Of a stretch of 64,000 bases of DNA, positions 1-8,391 are shown in pieces. Made by a program: the position numbers and the translations under genes. Below the pieces are notes generated by a model. That model did no database searches. It worked only from the letters and a program-made list of their open reading frames with translations, and was not told where the DNA came from. Source of the DNA: Rhodococcus sp. IEGM 1379 (GTDB lineage: Bacteria > Actinomycetota > Actinomycetes > Mycobacteriales > Mycobacteriaceae); the NCBI RefSeq assembly GCF_030056815.1, contig NZ_JASHKR010000011.1, forward strand, positions 61,866 to 125,865, given 5' to 3'. Numbering within the stretch: the stretch's first letter is position 1; every line of letters starts with the position of its first letter.

Positions 1-206
1 AGCTCAGCGAAGACCAGGAACTCACCGGGCCGCGACTCGACGAAATCAACAACGCCGTCGCCACCCGCCGCCAGATCATCGAAGTCCTCCCCGACGGTAA
101 AGCGCGCAACGACGCGCTCGCCGCACTCGAGAAGGCCGGCGACATCGTCGCGGAAATGAACACCGAACTGTCCGCCATCACAGCGTTCAGCCCGGCCAGC
201 GCCTGA
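1..206 (+). CDS. 3' end of an unidentified CDS
   Basis: An open frame enters from the left edge and stops with TGA at 204-206. The visible 67 residues are charged and Ala/Glu/Leu-rich and look helical, with a stretch resembling a coiled coil (RNDALAALEKAGDIVAEM). No motif identifies it. Its stop overlaps the ATG of the next gene (ATGA), so the two are probably translationally coupled and belong to the same operon. Function is unknown; the start lies outside the window. Confidence 0.6.
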   Translation, partial: LSEDQELTGPRLDEINNAVATRRQIIEVLPDGKARNDALAALEKAGDIVAEMNTELSAITAFSPASA

Positions 207-1624
207 TGTCCGCCCTTGCCATCGAGATCACCTCCGAGCGGACCGCACTCGTGAGCAGGGCAGGGGACGAGGCGGTAGAACTGTCCGCTACGGCCGGACA
301 GTCGATTCACGCGGTGATCGCCCAGTACAGCCGCCAGCATTCCGCCGATGCGGGTGCACCTGTCGAGGTCGTTGTGCAGGAAGCGGGCCGCTCCCGCCAG
401 CTCACCGTCGCACCGGACGGGAAGGTGTCGCAGTCACTGCCGACCGGGCCGATCTCGGCGGCGCCGAATGCGCCGGAACCGACAGCGGCGGAAGCCATAT
501 CGGTTGGCGATGTCGAGGAACCGGTAACGATGTCGGTAGCCCCGATCGGCGTCCTGCCGATCGACGACGAACAACCCGCGCGGGCTGACAACCACGCACA
601 CTCGGTGGCGAATTCTCGTCCCCGAAACGATCGCCCGGTCATACCCGGCGCACGACCACATCCCACCTCTTCGGGCTCCGCGGCGTCGGTGCTGGCGGCA
701 CCGGAAATCACACCCGGAACAGGCGAACCTGCACGAGCAGGCATACGGGGCCGACTCAACGGTGTCCTGAACCTGCGACTGGCACCGAAACCGGACTCCG
801 TCGAAATGCGTCAACGCGCAGCCATCGCCGCGATCACCGGCCCCCTCCCAGGCTTCTCGATCGTGGCCGTGGCCAACCCCAAAGGCGGAGTAGGCAAAAC
901 CCCACTCGCAGTCGGACTGAACGCCGTCATCGCGCACCATCGCGGAGCCGGAAGTACGGTCTGCGCTGATGTCGCCGAAGTCGGAGGCAGCCTCGCCGAC
1001 CGCGTCGCCGTCCCACCGCGCGCGGGGCAGAACGTACTCGAACTCGTTACCGCCGCCACGGCCGCAGAACAGGGAAATATCCGTCCCTCGGAGTTGTCGC
1101 GGTATCTGGCGCGGCAACCCGGCGGAGACGACATCGTGGCCGGCACCTTCGACGGGTCAGGCGAGGCCGGTCTGCGATACGACGACGCCGAATCATTGGC
1201 CACCATCCTCGCCCAGCACCGCGAGATCCTCATCGCAGACACCGGCAACAACCGGCTCGCCGGAAGCTGGCAGTGGGCAACCTCGAACGCACATGTCCTC
1301 GTCGTTCCGGTGCCACTACGCCGCGACGCCGCCGCTGCCGCACACCGCATGCTCCTCGACCTCGCCGCCACAACACGATCCGCTGTCCTGGCCCGCACGA
1401 TCGTGGTCATCACCGACGGGCCGGGAGATGCGCCGATGGTCGAAACCGAAGCAGTCGAGGCATTCCTCGAACTCGGCGTGACTTCGGTCCTGCGGATGCC
1501 GTTCGAGCCACTGTTCGCCTCCGGCGAGCGCATCGCCGCGTCCCAACTCCGCGGCGCGACCACGCAATCTCTCACTGTCGTTGCCGCAGCAGTGATCTCC
1601 CTGATTGCAGGTACTTCCCGCTGA
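206..1624 (+). CDS. MinD/ParA-like P-loop ATPase with long N-terminal extension
   Basis: 472 residues. The first ~75 residues form a compact beta-rich-looking segment, followed by a low-complexity Pro/Ala linker to about residue 190. The C-terminal part (about 215-472) is a SIMIBI-class ATPase with the deviant Walker A motif KGGVGKT and an ATD-type region later on (EILIADTGNN). This fused layout is typical of the MinD-like ATPases encoded beside type VII (ESX) secretion or ESX-like conjugation genes of actinobacteria (EspI-like), rather than of simple plasmid ParA proteins. It starts at ATG 206, overlapping the previous stop. The next genes encode a secreted protein, a membrane protein and a lipoprotein, which fits a role at the cell envelope. 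Partitioning is an alternative, but no parB is visible. Confidence 0.72.
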   Translation: MSALAIEITSERTALVSRAGDEAVELSATAGQSIHAVIAQYSRQHSADAGAPVEVVVQEAGRSRQLTVAPDGKVSQSLPTGPISAAPNAPEPTAAEAISVGDVEEPVTMSVAPIGVLPIDDEQPARADNHAHSVANSRPRNDRPVIPGARPHPTSSGSAASVLAAPEITPGTGEPARAGIRGRLNGVLNLRLAPKPDSVEMRQRAAIAAITGPLPGFSIVAVANPKGGVGKTPLAVGLNAVIAHHRGAGSTVCADVAEVGGSLADRVAVPPRAGQNVLELVTAATAAEQGNIRPSELSRYLARQPGGDDIVAGTFDGSGEAGLRYDDAESLATILAQHREILIADTGNNRLAGSWQWATSNAHVLVVPVPLRRDAAAAAHRMLLDLAATTRSAVLARTIVVITDGPGDAPMVETEAVEAFLELGVTSVLRMPFEPLFASGERIAASQLRGATTQSLTVVAAAVISLIAGTSR

Positions 1625-1707
1625 TTCCCTTGTCGACCGGGCCGAATCGGTCGACCTCTCTATATGTGACTCCACTTCCAACGTCCTCATTGAAAGGCTC
1701 CACCACC

Positions 1708-2934
1708 ATGGCCACACTCGACATCACCTCAGGGAACCGAGCCGCTCGCCGCGCACAGCACAGTGGTCAGCGCCGCCGCCGCAGCGCTGCACGTCAGGGC
1801 ACTGTCGCCGTTGTCGCCTGCGCAGCGGTCGCGGCCGGGATCGCCCTCGCGCCGTCGGCGATGGCCGTACCAGGGCAGGCCGGGATCACCGACGGAGGCG
1901 GACAGGCAGGTATCGCACAGGGCGGCGGCCAGTCCGGTGTTACCACTGAAGCTCCCGCGCCGGCCCCTGTCGTCCCCGGGCAGCCCGAGCCGACCTACTG
2001 GGTCGAACCGCCCGTCGAGTACCAGAACATTGCGTACCAGCCGCTGGCGAACTTCGACTACAACACCAACACCTATACCCCGCCCACCAACTACGACGCG
2101 ACATCGATCGACTACAGCCAGCTGCACCTCCCGGGCCCGGTCGAGATCATCGCGCCGATCATCGCCCCGCGCGACACGCTCCGCTTCGGCACTTTCCATA
2201 TCGCGCAGCCGAATTGGGTCTCCGACGCCGACCTCGAGAGGACCAACAACACGACGTCGATTGTCGAGTCGATGGTCGCGACGTTCTGGCATTCGACCGG
2301 TGTTCCCCTCGGCAAGGCAAGCCGTGAATCCGCAGCTCAGATCGCCGGTACTGCCAGTGGAGCACTGGCGGGGGCAGTCACTGTCGCCGCGCCGTTCGCG
2401 GCGGGCGGCGCGCTGATCGGCGGCACCATCGGCGGAAACATCGGCATGGGCTTGGGCAACGTGCTGGTCCCCGGGGCCGGTTGGGTGCCCGGCGGCATCG
2501 CCGGCACCGCAGCCGGTGCGGGTATCGGTGCGGCAATGGCCGGTGCTCCAGCTGCCCTCTTCGGTGCAGTCGGCGGCGGTGCCGCAGGCTTCGTCGCGGC
2601 AACCGCGTACGGCGCAGGCGAACTCGGGGTGCCCGTCGACGTCGAGGTCCCAGACGTCGACCAGCCCGCAGTGACGACACAGGCGCAGAACGTCCTCACC
2701 GAGTGGGAGAACTCTGGCCCCATCGGGCAGGCCGCAGCCACCACCGTTCGCGACACTGTCGCCGCCGCACCCGCGATCGATGCGCAGGTCCGCGGTTTCG
2801 TTGCCGTACAGCCCGGTGGCGAGGCGGTCATCGAGCAGGTCGACGCCGCCCTCACGGACTCCCTGCTGAACGCTTCGCCGGGTCTGGCATCGACGCTGAT
2901 CAGCCAAGCGGTCGGTGCGGGCGTACTGGCATAG
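1708..2934 (+). CDS. Secreted glycine-zipper protein
   Basis: 408 residues from ATG 1708, preceded by a purine-rich GAAAGG. An Arg-rich N-terminus (RAARRAQ, RRRRSAARQ) is followed by a hydrophobic core and an APSAMA cleavage-like site near residue 46, so export by a signal peptide is likely. The mature part starts with Gly-rich repeats (DGGGQAGIAQGGGQSG), continues through a Tyr/Asn/Pro-rich region and then a long Gly/Ala glycine-zipper segment at about 215-310 that could insert in membranes. I do not recognise a family with a known activity; related proteins are found on Rhodococcus plasmids under vague names. Reading the frame upstream of 1708 would overlap the ATPase gene and is not credible. 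Confidence 0.65.
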   Translation: MATLDITSGNRAARRAQHSGQRRRRSAARQGTVAVVACAAVAAGIALAPSAMAVPGQAGITDGGGQAGIAQGGGQSGVTTEAPAPAPVVPGQPEPTYWVEPPVEYQNIAYQPLANFDYNTNTYTPPTNYDATSIDYSQLHLPGPVEIIAPIIAPRDTLRFGTFHIAQPNWVSDADLERTNNTTSIVESMVATFWHSTGVPLGKASRESAAQIAGTASGALAGAVTVAAPFAAGGALIGGTIGGNIGMGLGNVLVPGAGWVPGGIAGTAAGAGIGAAMAGAPAALFGAVGGGAAGFVAATAYGAGELGVPVDVEVPDVDQPAVTTQAQNVLTEWENSGPIGQAAATTVRDTVAAAPAIDAQVRGFVAVQPGGEAVIEQVDAALTDSLLNASPGLASTLISQAVGAGVLA

Positions 2935-3035
2935 GCACGTAGGGCATGTACAGCTCGATCGGGGCGGGCGGCACACTCGCTGCCCGCCCCGATTGGCGAA
3001 TGGCAATGACACCGACGAAAGGTGGGTGCGCGCAC

Positions 3036-3725
3036 ATGAAGCCGATCCTGAACACCAAGACGACCCGACATCCGGCAGTGATCGACACGCTCGGCGGCGC
3101 ACCGCTACCCACCCGTGTCGGCACGCCGAAAAACGTCAGCTCACCCAAGACCCCGAGGACACCGAAGTCGCCGCGCCGACCGAAGGACGAGCGAGACGGA
3201 ATCTCCCACAGACTGCGATATGCAGCAGCATTACTGCTGGTCGTGGCACTACTCTGCGGGTTCCTGGTGCGCGTGTTCTCCGGATCTGACACCTTCGCAC
3301 CGACGCTCGCCGTCGACGACGGGGCAGCGCCCACTTCGATGCCGGCCCTGGACATCACCCCGCCGGCTACCGCCGCCGCACCGGCCGCCGACCCCAGCGC
3401 ATGCCGCACCGACCACGGCGATCAGAAGAGCGGAGCAGGCGTCATCGCTGCCTTCGAGTACGCCTACTACGTCACCCGCTCCGCAGACGCCGTCCGCGCA
3501 CTGGCCACCCCCGATTCACCTCTGCCGCTCGCGGACAAGATCAAAGCCGGAATCGACTCCGTCCCCATCGGAACCACGCATTGCGTGCGCATCACGCCGA
3601 TCACCGACCGCGTCTACTCCGTCGTGATCGCCGAAATGCGCCCCGGCCAAACGCCGGCGCAGTTCTCGCAGACGATCACCACCAAGGACATCGACGGCCG
3701 CTGGTTCGTCGACAGCATCAGCTGA
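3036..3725 (+). CDS. Single-pass membrane protein of plasmid/T7SS-like cluster
   Basis: 229 residues from ATG 3036, which has AAAGGTGG ten bases upstream; earlier in-frame ATGs at 3000 and 3006 lack such a site. The N-terminal ~60 residues are basic and Pro-rich and probably cytoplasmic. One transmembrane helix (YAAALLLVVALLCGFLVRVF) follows, then a Pro/Ala linker and an extracytoplasmic domain with two cysteines (SACRTDH and TTHCVRI) that could form a disulfide. Similar small single-pass proteins accompany conjugative-plasmid genes in Rhodococcus and Gordonia. Function unknown. Confidence 0.6.
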   Translation: MKPILNTKTTRHPAVIDTLGGAPLPTRVGTPKNVSSPKTPRTPKSPRRPKDERDGISHRLRYAAALLLVVALLCGFLVRVFSGSDTFAPTLAVDDGAAPTSMPALDITPPATAAAPAADPSACRTDHGDQKSGAGVIAAFEYAYYVTRSADAVRALATPDSPLPLADKIKAGIDSVPIGTTHCVRITPITDRVYSVVIAEMRPGQTPAQFSQTITTKDIDGRWFVDSIS

Positions 3726-3770
3726 CTCACGACCGCAACCACATTCTTTCGAGAGAAACGAAGACACCCA

Positions 3771-4304
3771 ATGAGTCACTCTGCCAAGCGAACCCGACGC
3801 ACCACCACAGTTGCCATGGCCGTCGTCGCCGTCGGGGTCTTGGTCGCGTTGACCGCATGCGGGAGCGATGACAGTCGCGCGGCCGCCAGTGTGTCCGCGT
3901 CAACCAGCGGAACGGTCGTCACCGACTCGACCGACGATCTCGGCAGCATCATCATCGGCTGGGGCGAAAAGCACTCCGATACCGAGATCACGACCCCGAA
4001 ACCCGAGGACGTCACCGCCCGCTGCACCGGCAACGGAGACAATCTTGCCGTGAACATCTCGGCGCCCCATGGCTGGAAGATCAAGGCATCCAACTCTTCT
4101 CAAGTCCTCACCGTCGAGAACGCCGAGCAGAAGATCGCAGGCGACATCGACACCAGTCATCGGTTCCTCGAAGCCTTGCACTCCGTCGACTGGTCGAGTC
4201 CCGATCAGGTCGACATCAACGTCGTTGCCGATGCGCCCGCCGAATGGAATCCGCCCCACGGAACCGGCCACATCTACCTGTCCTTGCACGTCGACTGCGC
4301 CTGA
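3771..4304 (+). CDS. Lipoprotein
   Basis: 177 residues. The basic N-terminus, hydrophobic stretch and lipobox LTAC at about residues 25-28 show a lipid-anchored exported protein. The mature part is about 150 residues, rich in Thr/Ser/Asp, with two further cysteines (ARCTGN and the terminal VDCA) that may pair. It lies 45 bp after the membrane-protein gene and 20 bp before the first in-frame ATG of the amidohydrolase gene, so it belongs to the same transcription unit. No family recognised; probably an envelope accessory protein of the cluster. Confidence 0.65.
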   Translation: MSHSAKRTRRTTTVAMAVVAVGVLVALTACGSDDSRAAASVSASTSGTVVTDSTDDLGSIIIGWGEKHSDTEITTPKPEDVTARCTGNGDNLAVNISAPHGWKIKASNSSQVLTVENAEQKIAGDIDTSHRFLEALHSVDWSSPDQVDINVVADAPAEWNPPHGTGHIYLSLHVDCA

Positions 4305-4435
4305 CCAGAAAAGGAAACTACGGAATGTACTCCGCAGATACCGAACCACCTGCCCGCGTGGTCAATTCACGTCCCGGAAAACATGTCGGTGCCCGCTGGC
4401 AGGATGAGCGCTCCGAGAGCAACAGGGGGAATTCA

Positions 4436-5236
4436 GTGCCGGACGCCTTCACCGTGATACCGGGCGACGAGGGATCGCCGGTCATCATCCACGTCCCTCA
4501 TTCCTCACGCCTGATCCCGCAGGGTATCCGCGCCGACCTGATGCTCACCGACGAGGAACTTGCCGCCGAGCTGGACGAGGCCACCGACACCGCCACCGAC
4601 GAGATCGCCCTCGCCGCTCTCGCCCACGTGCGCCTGCGGCCCACGATCGTGATCAACAGTCTCTCCCGCCTGGTTGTCGACCCCGAACGGTTCCCCGACG
4701 GCGACCCGGCTGAGGTGTTCGGTCGCGGCGCGGTCTACACCCAGACCTGCTCCGGAGCGCCGCTGCGCGCACAACCGTACCCGTCTCGGGCGGAACTGAT
4801 CGACGCCTATTTTCGTCCCTACGCCGATACGGTCACCGACGCTGTCGCCGACCGACTGAACGCTTGCGGGCGAGCGATCGTCATCGACCTGCACTCGTAC
4901 CCGGAGAAGCCGTCCGCGTTCGAGGACTCAACAGCCTCGCGGCCGCCGCTGTGCATCGGCACCGACCCCCGGCACACACCGTCGTGGTTGATCGACGCCG
5001 CCCGTGGCGCTTTCACGTCCCTCGGTGAGATCTCCGAAAACGCGCCCTACGGTGGTACTTACGTGCCGATCCGGTATTACGGGACCGACGATCGTGTGTC
5101 GTCGGTGATGATCGAGCTACGCCGCGACATCTACCTGACCGATCCGTGCACACCGCACCCTGAACGCATCGCGCGGCTCGGCCGCAATCTCGCTGCCTTG
5201 ATTGACGCGGTGGGCGATCGAGCCGCCGATGTGTAA
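4436..5236 (+). CDS. N-formylglutamate amidohydrolase family protein
   Basis: 266 residues from GTG 4436, which has AGGGGGA five bases upstream. An in-frame ATG at 4325 with AAGGA is the alternative start and would add a low-homology 37-residue leader. The family signature is clear: VIIHVPHSSRLIP near the start, the DEATD segment, VDPERFPD, a metal-ligand-like IVIDLHSYP, and ENAPYGGTYVPIRYYG near the end. Members are zinc hydrolases that release formate from N-formylglutamate in histidine degradation, but stand-alone copies on plasmids probably act on other N-acylated amino acids or peptides. No hut genes lie nearby, so the substrate is open. Confidence 0.8.
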   Translation: MPDAFTVIPGDEGSPVIIHVPHSSRLIPQGIRADLMLTDEELAAELDEATDTATDEIALAALAHVRLRPTIVINSLSRLVVDPERFPDGDPAEVFGRGAVYTQTCSGAPLRAQPYPSRAELIDAYFRPYADTVTDAVADRLNACGRAIVIDLHSYPEKPSAFEDSTASRPPLCIGTDPRHTPSWLIDAARGAFTSLGEISENAPYGGTYVPIRYYGTDDRVSSVMIELRRDIYLTDPCTPHPERIARLGRNLAALIDAVGDRAADV

Positions 5237-6383
5237 ACCCAAACCCGGCCCACGCTGCACCCCGCATATTCGCGCGCGCCTCGACAAGGCTGCCGCCCGC
5301 ATCGACGTTGCCTGCGCAAAGCTCGACGAGCACCCCAGCCACACGCGCCTGCAACGACGTGTTGTCGCCGCCGAAGCTGCCTACGTCGACACCCTCGAGC
5401 TCTACGACTCCACACCCGGCGGACAAGACGACCTCCGCGCAGTGATGGACGCCGAACCCGAACACGACGGTCGCGCCGATCTGACCCGCAGACTGGCCGC
5501 CGGGCAGAAGCTGCGGGCCGAACAAGCCGCCGCCCTTCGCCGCACCCGAAGCGGCATGGACAATGATCGCACCCGAAGCGGCATGGACAATGATTACGAG
5601 AGAGGAATACGCGATGGAGGAGACACCGATGACGCAGGAACGCCGCGAGAGGTTCTGGAGGAAGTACGGCTGGAGTCCGGAACTGCCGGAGGACCAGCGC
5701 AAGGCGATCGAGGCGCGCTTTCCGGACTGGGGGATCGAGGAAGCCGAAGCCTTCGGCTTCTGATCAACGGCCAACAGATCCAACCGGTCACCGACCACAC
5801 ACTCGCTGCTGACGAACGTGCAGGCTTCACCGCGCGCGGTCTGTCTGCTCCCACGCTCTACGAGCTGGCGCCCGCCGACGCCGGCGTCTACCGCGAACAG
5901 ATGCTCGAACTGACCCGCAAAAATCCCTATGCCGCTTCGGTTCACGTCTACGGCGAGGACGAATACCGGCAGATGAGGCTTCTGGTCACCGACGACGGCA
6001 AGGCCGGTGTCGCACTCAAAGACGACGAAATCGTTTCGGCATTCGCGCACAAGGACAGCGCACACTCGGATGTCGCGCAATCGATGCTCCGACAAAGCAC
6101 GATGCTCGGAGGGCGTCGTCTGGACTGCTTCGACACGGTCCTGCCGACGCTGTACGCAGACGCTGGATTCGTTCCGGTTGCGCGGCTGGCCTGGAACGAC
6201 GACTACGCACCTGACGGCTGGGACTACCAGCAGTTCGGCAAGTTCAACGGCGGTCGGCCCGACGTGGTGTTCATGGCTTACGACCCCGATCGTGTCGGCG
6301 GCATGTACACCCCAGGGGCGGGGGAGTACGTCGACGACTACGACGTGGGGATCGCTCGCGCTCAGGCGTACACATCCGACTGA
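5229..6383 (+). CDS. Plasmid/phage-type protein with acyltransferase-like C-terminus
   Basis: 384 residues if read as one frame from ATG 5229, overlapping the amidohydrolase stop. Residues 1-105 are helical and begin with the Cys/Pro motif CKPKPGPRC, seen in actinobacterial plasmid and phage proteins. Residues 205-384 form a second domain ending in LDCFDTVLPTLYADAGF, WDYQQF and GGRPDVVFMAYDP, which I tentatively liken to a GNAT-like fold. Between them lies a 27-bp tandem duplication (RTRSGMDND twice) and then about 55 poor-quality residues where another frame looks much more protein-like (see 5614-5763). No ATG or GTG in this frame lies between 5614 and 5763. The two domains could therefore be one protein with an overprinted linker or two genes fused by mutation. 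Confidence 0.5.
   Translation: MCKPKPGPRCTPHIRARLDKAAARIDVACAKLDEHPSHTRLQRRVVAAEAAYVDTLELYDSTPGGQDDLRAVMDAEPEHDGRADLTRRLAAGQKLRAEQAAALRRTRSGMDNDRTRSGMDNDYERGIRDGGDTDDAGTPREVLEEVRLESGTAGGPAQGDRGALSGLGDRGSRSLRLLINGQQIQPVTDHTLAADERAGFTARGLSAPTLYELAPADAGVYREQMLELTRKNPYAASVHVYGEDEYRQMRLLVTDDGKAGVALKDDEIVSAFAHKDSAHSDVAQSMLRQSTMLGGRRLDCFDTVLPTLYADAGFVPVARLAWNDDYAPDGWDYQQFGKFNGGRPDVVFMAYDPDRVGGMYTPGAGEYVDDYDVGIARAQAYTSD
5541..5594 (+). repeat. 27-bp perfect tandem duplication
   Basis: The 27 bases at 5541-5567 are repeated exactly at 5568-5594, adding nine residues in frame. They contain two ATG triplets per unit. The duplication sits just before the change of coding frame inside the 5229-6383 gene. 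Confidence 0.95.
5614..5763 (+). CDS. Small overlapping ORF, 49 residues
   Basis: In the +1 frame relative to the surrounding gene, ATG 5614 follows GAGAGAGGA with seven bases of spacing, a strong ribosome-binding site. The product begins MEETPMTQERRERFWRKYG and continues with SPELPEDQRKAIEARFPDW, a well-balanced, Trp- and charge-rich composition typical of a folded small protein. The overlapping frame gives Gly/Arg/Ser filler here. It stops at TGA 5761-5763. Either it is a genuine gene nested inside the longer frame, or the longer frame is a product of mutation. Function unknown. Confidence 0.5.
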   Translation: MEETPMTQERRERFWRKYGWSPELPEDQRKAIEARFPDWGIEEAEAFGF

Positions 6384-6420
6384 GTGCCCCGGTTTAGGTG
6401 GCGTGTTTGCGTCCCTTCTG

Positions 6421-6446
6421 TGGCGGGTGGTGCTCCTGACCCGCCA
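6421..6446 (+). terminator. Hairpin after the 1-6.4 kb cluster
   Basis: TGGCGGGT at 6421-6428 pairs perfectly with ACCCGCCA at 6439-6446 over a 10-base loop, 37 bp after the last stop. No U-tract follows, so termination is plausible but not proven. Confidence 0.45.
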
Positions 6447-6802
6447 CCTGGCAATGCGACGGACGCGGTCAGGGCTGTCGTCGGAGGGTTGTTCCAGTAT
6501 CGGCATTTCTGTACCTACCGGAAGGGAATCCGATTTCGGTTGGTGTGTGTTTTCGGAGCCGATTGGTGATGCCTATGTCGAGTTTCTGGAGCAGTTAGGG
6601 ATCCGATCGGTCTGGCGTGTGCCAGGTAGATGGGATGGTTCGGGCGCCGCGAATCGAGGGGGAATCGTCCAGACAACAGAGTCGACCGAGTTGAAAGTGG
6701 ACCGATCAATGTGGTCGAGTCTGGTGTGGCGTAGGTATTTGTCTTTCGTGCTGACTTGCACCAAAAATATTGCCGCCGTGAATTTTTGGGGGTACGCCGC
6801 GT
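6447..6802. other. Gap between convergent genes, no gene seen
   Basis: Lower-GC, T/G-rich sequence between two convergent transcription units. Both strands contain only short frames without convincing start sites or protein-like composition. Confidence 0.5.
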
Positions 6803-7405
6803 TTACGGTATCGAGGGCGGTCCGGCGTTGGTATTCGGAATGGGAAGTGTGGCTTCGGTCCAACGCGTTCCGTCGAACCACCTCAGACGTGTGCGGTCGA
6901 CCTGGTCCGGGTACCACCCTGCTGACGGCGCGCCCATTGCTCGCGTCGCGATGGTCTGTGGTGTTCCCTCGGAACGCTCGGCAACAAGAGTCGATGTGGG
7001 ATGGTCGGTGTTGCTATGCGGGTCCTGCGACCGCGGTCCGGTTCCCGAGGCGGGTCTTCGTGTGAAAGCGAAGGTTGCTGCCGCGACACCACCGATGATC
7101 GGGACCCATGCGATCCAACGACGCAAGGTCAGTGCGTCGGTGCACGCGCTGGACGGATGCCAGGAATCCGATGACACAGAACGGGATTCGTAGCCGAGTA
7201 TCTTCCCCCAACTGCTGGAACTGTGATTGATCAAGTAACTCTCAGTCGGTCCGCGGTCGCGGATCAGTGCATTCCCGCAGCCGACTTTGGACCCTGCGTG
7301 GGAGACGCTCACCGGGATAAGTAGTGCGAGCACGCCAAAGAGGATTGCGATTGCAGCAGCGACGGCAGCCACCTTGAACGCGGTCCAGGGCAGTGTCTTG
7401 TTCAT
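6803..7405 (-). CDS. Membrane protein with C-terminal DUF2510 motif
   Basis: 200 residues. A transmembrane helix at about 10-33 is followed by an extracytoplasmic stretch with two cysteines (KVGCGN, SSACTDA). A second helix lies at about 95-113, and the C-terminal tail carries SAGWYPDQ-RLRWFDGTRWT, the DUF2510 short beta motif often found at the ends of actinobacterial membrane proteins. The start ATG follows GGAAGAA. It begins 25 bp after the stop of the lipoprotein gene at 7431-8135 and is probably co-transcribed with it. Role unknown. Confidence 0.75.
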   Translation of the reverse strand: MNKTLPWTAFKVAAVAAAIAILFGVLALLIPVSVSHAGSKVGCGNALIRDRGPTESYLINHSSSSWGKILGYESRSVSSDSWHPSSACTDALTLRRWIAWVPIIGGVAAATFAFTRRPASGTGPRSQDPHSNTDHPTSTLVAERSEGTPQTIATRAMGAPSAGWYPDQVDRTRLRWFDGTRWTEATLPIPNTNAGPPSIP

Positions 7406-7430
7406 GTGGTTCTTCCTTCGGCAGGTCGGT

Positions 7431-8135
7431 CTAGCGGATGTACTTGAACCACTGAGGGCAGCCGTATTGGGTCAGATAGGTGACCGCCAAACCGGATCGT
7501 TCGAAGTCGACCGGGCGAAAGTTCAACGACTGCCCGAGGACCGAATACTCGAATCCGCGTGCGCTGCCCATCTTTTCCCAGTCGGCACACACTTCGGTTG
7601 CGCGGTCTTGCAGCCACTGGGGACTTTCGTAGGGGAGTCCTTCCTGGTCGAACTGCTTGATCATCCGGTTCAGGGTGTCCTCGGGTGTCATGGTGGCGGT
7701 GGTGGCCCGGGGAGTTGGTACGGTCGACTGGACTTTGGTGGGGGCGTATTCCGGGCAGTACGAGTTCACAGCAGCGGTGATGATCGTCAGGTTGTGGGCG
7801 GCGCTGTACACGCCGGCACGGTCGGATTGTTGCTTCAAGATGGTCTTCGCATCGGCAATACTCTGGCCACTGGTGACTGCTCGTTCGATCAGTTCGCACA
7901 TGCCTGTCCCCACTTTGACGGCCACTTCGTCGCTGTCGAAAGGAACTTCAGCGTTATTGACTTCGCGGAGATAACTCTGGTCTGGTGATTCGGGAATGGC
8001 GGTTGACGAAGAACTGCATCCTGCGATGAGTCCGATCCCGCAGAGTCCGGCGACCAGGATGGCAATGCGCTTATGGTCGGGTTTTCGAAGCAGTTGTCCC
8101 GGAACGGAATTGTTTGCGCACATGTTTGGAAGCAT
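7431..8135 (-). CDS. Lipoprotein with two DUF732-like domains
   Basis: 234 residues. After a 23-residue basic leader comes a hydrophobic segment ending in the lipobox LIAGC, so the mature protein is lipid-anchored outside the membrane. Two similar segments follow: one from about 67 to 125, with its Cys pair at CELI and SYCPEY, and one from about 165 to 230, with its pair at EVCADW and YGCPQW. This spacing of paired cysteines is the DUF732 pattern of small mycobacterial and rhodococcal secreted proteins. A Pro/Thr linker joins the two. Function unknown. A second ATG at 8123 is an alternative start. Confidence 0.75.
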   Translation of the reverse strand: MLPNMCANNSVPGQLLRKPDHKRIAILVAGLCGIGLIAGCSSSSTAIPESPDQSYLREVNNAEVPFDSDEVAVKVGTGMCELIERAVTSGQSIADAKTILKQQSDRAGVYSAAHNLTIITAAVNSYCPEYAPTKVQSTVPTPRATTATMTPEDTLNRMIKQFDQEGLPYESPQWLQDRATEVCADWEKMGSARGFEYSVLGQSLNFRPVDFERSGLAVTYLTQYGCPQWFKYIR

Positions 8136-8391
8136 CGCTAACCGGTAACGGCTTGTTACCTCGCGTCCATCGATCAGATGACAGTGGCGTGCGCTGTCGT
8201 CGTGACCGGGTTACGGAGGATGTTTGTTAGTCCGGTGATGTAGTACCGGCCGAGACGCGGCCTGGCGGACAAGGAGTAGCAACTACCTCCATGCACGGTT
8301 CGGGCCAGTTTTCGGGAATCGCTGGTAGCGGAGCAGTTTTCTCGTATGTGGTGGCGCAGGGAGGGAGAGCGGTCGGGTATAGATAGCGGTC

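Noticed and set aside
434..1117. Long antisense frames opposite the MinD-like ATPase and other high-GC genes
   Set aside because: They are Arg/Cys/Ser-rich mirror frames caused by codon bias, without starts or motifs; the same holds for most long frames opposite emb, sdhA and the Fe-S oxidoreductase.
5229..6383. Prophage structural gene
   Set aside because: The N-terminal motif occurs in phages, but no capsid, tail or terminase gene is nearby, and the context is plasmid-like.
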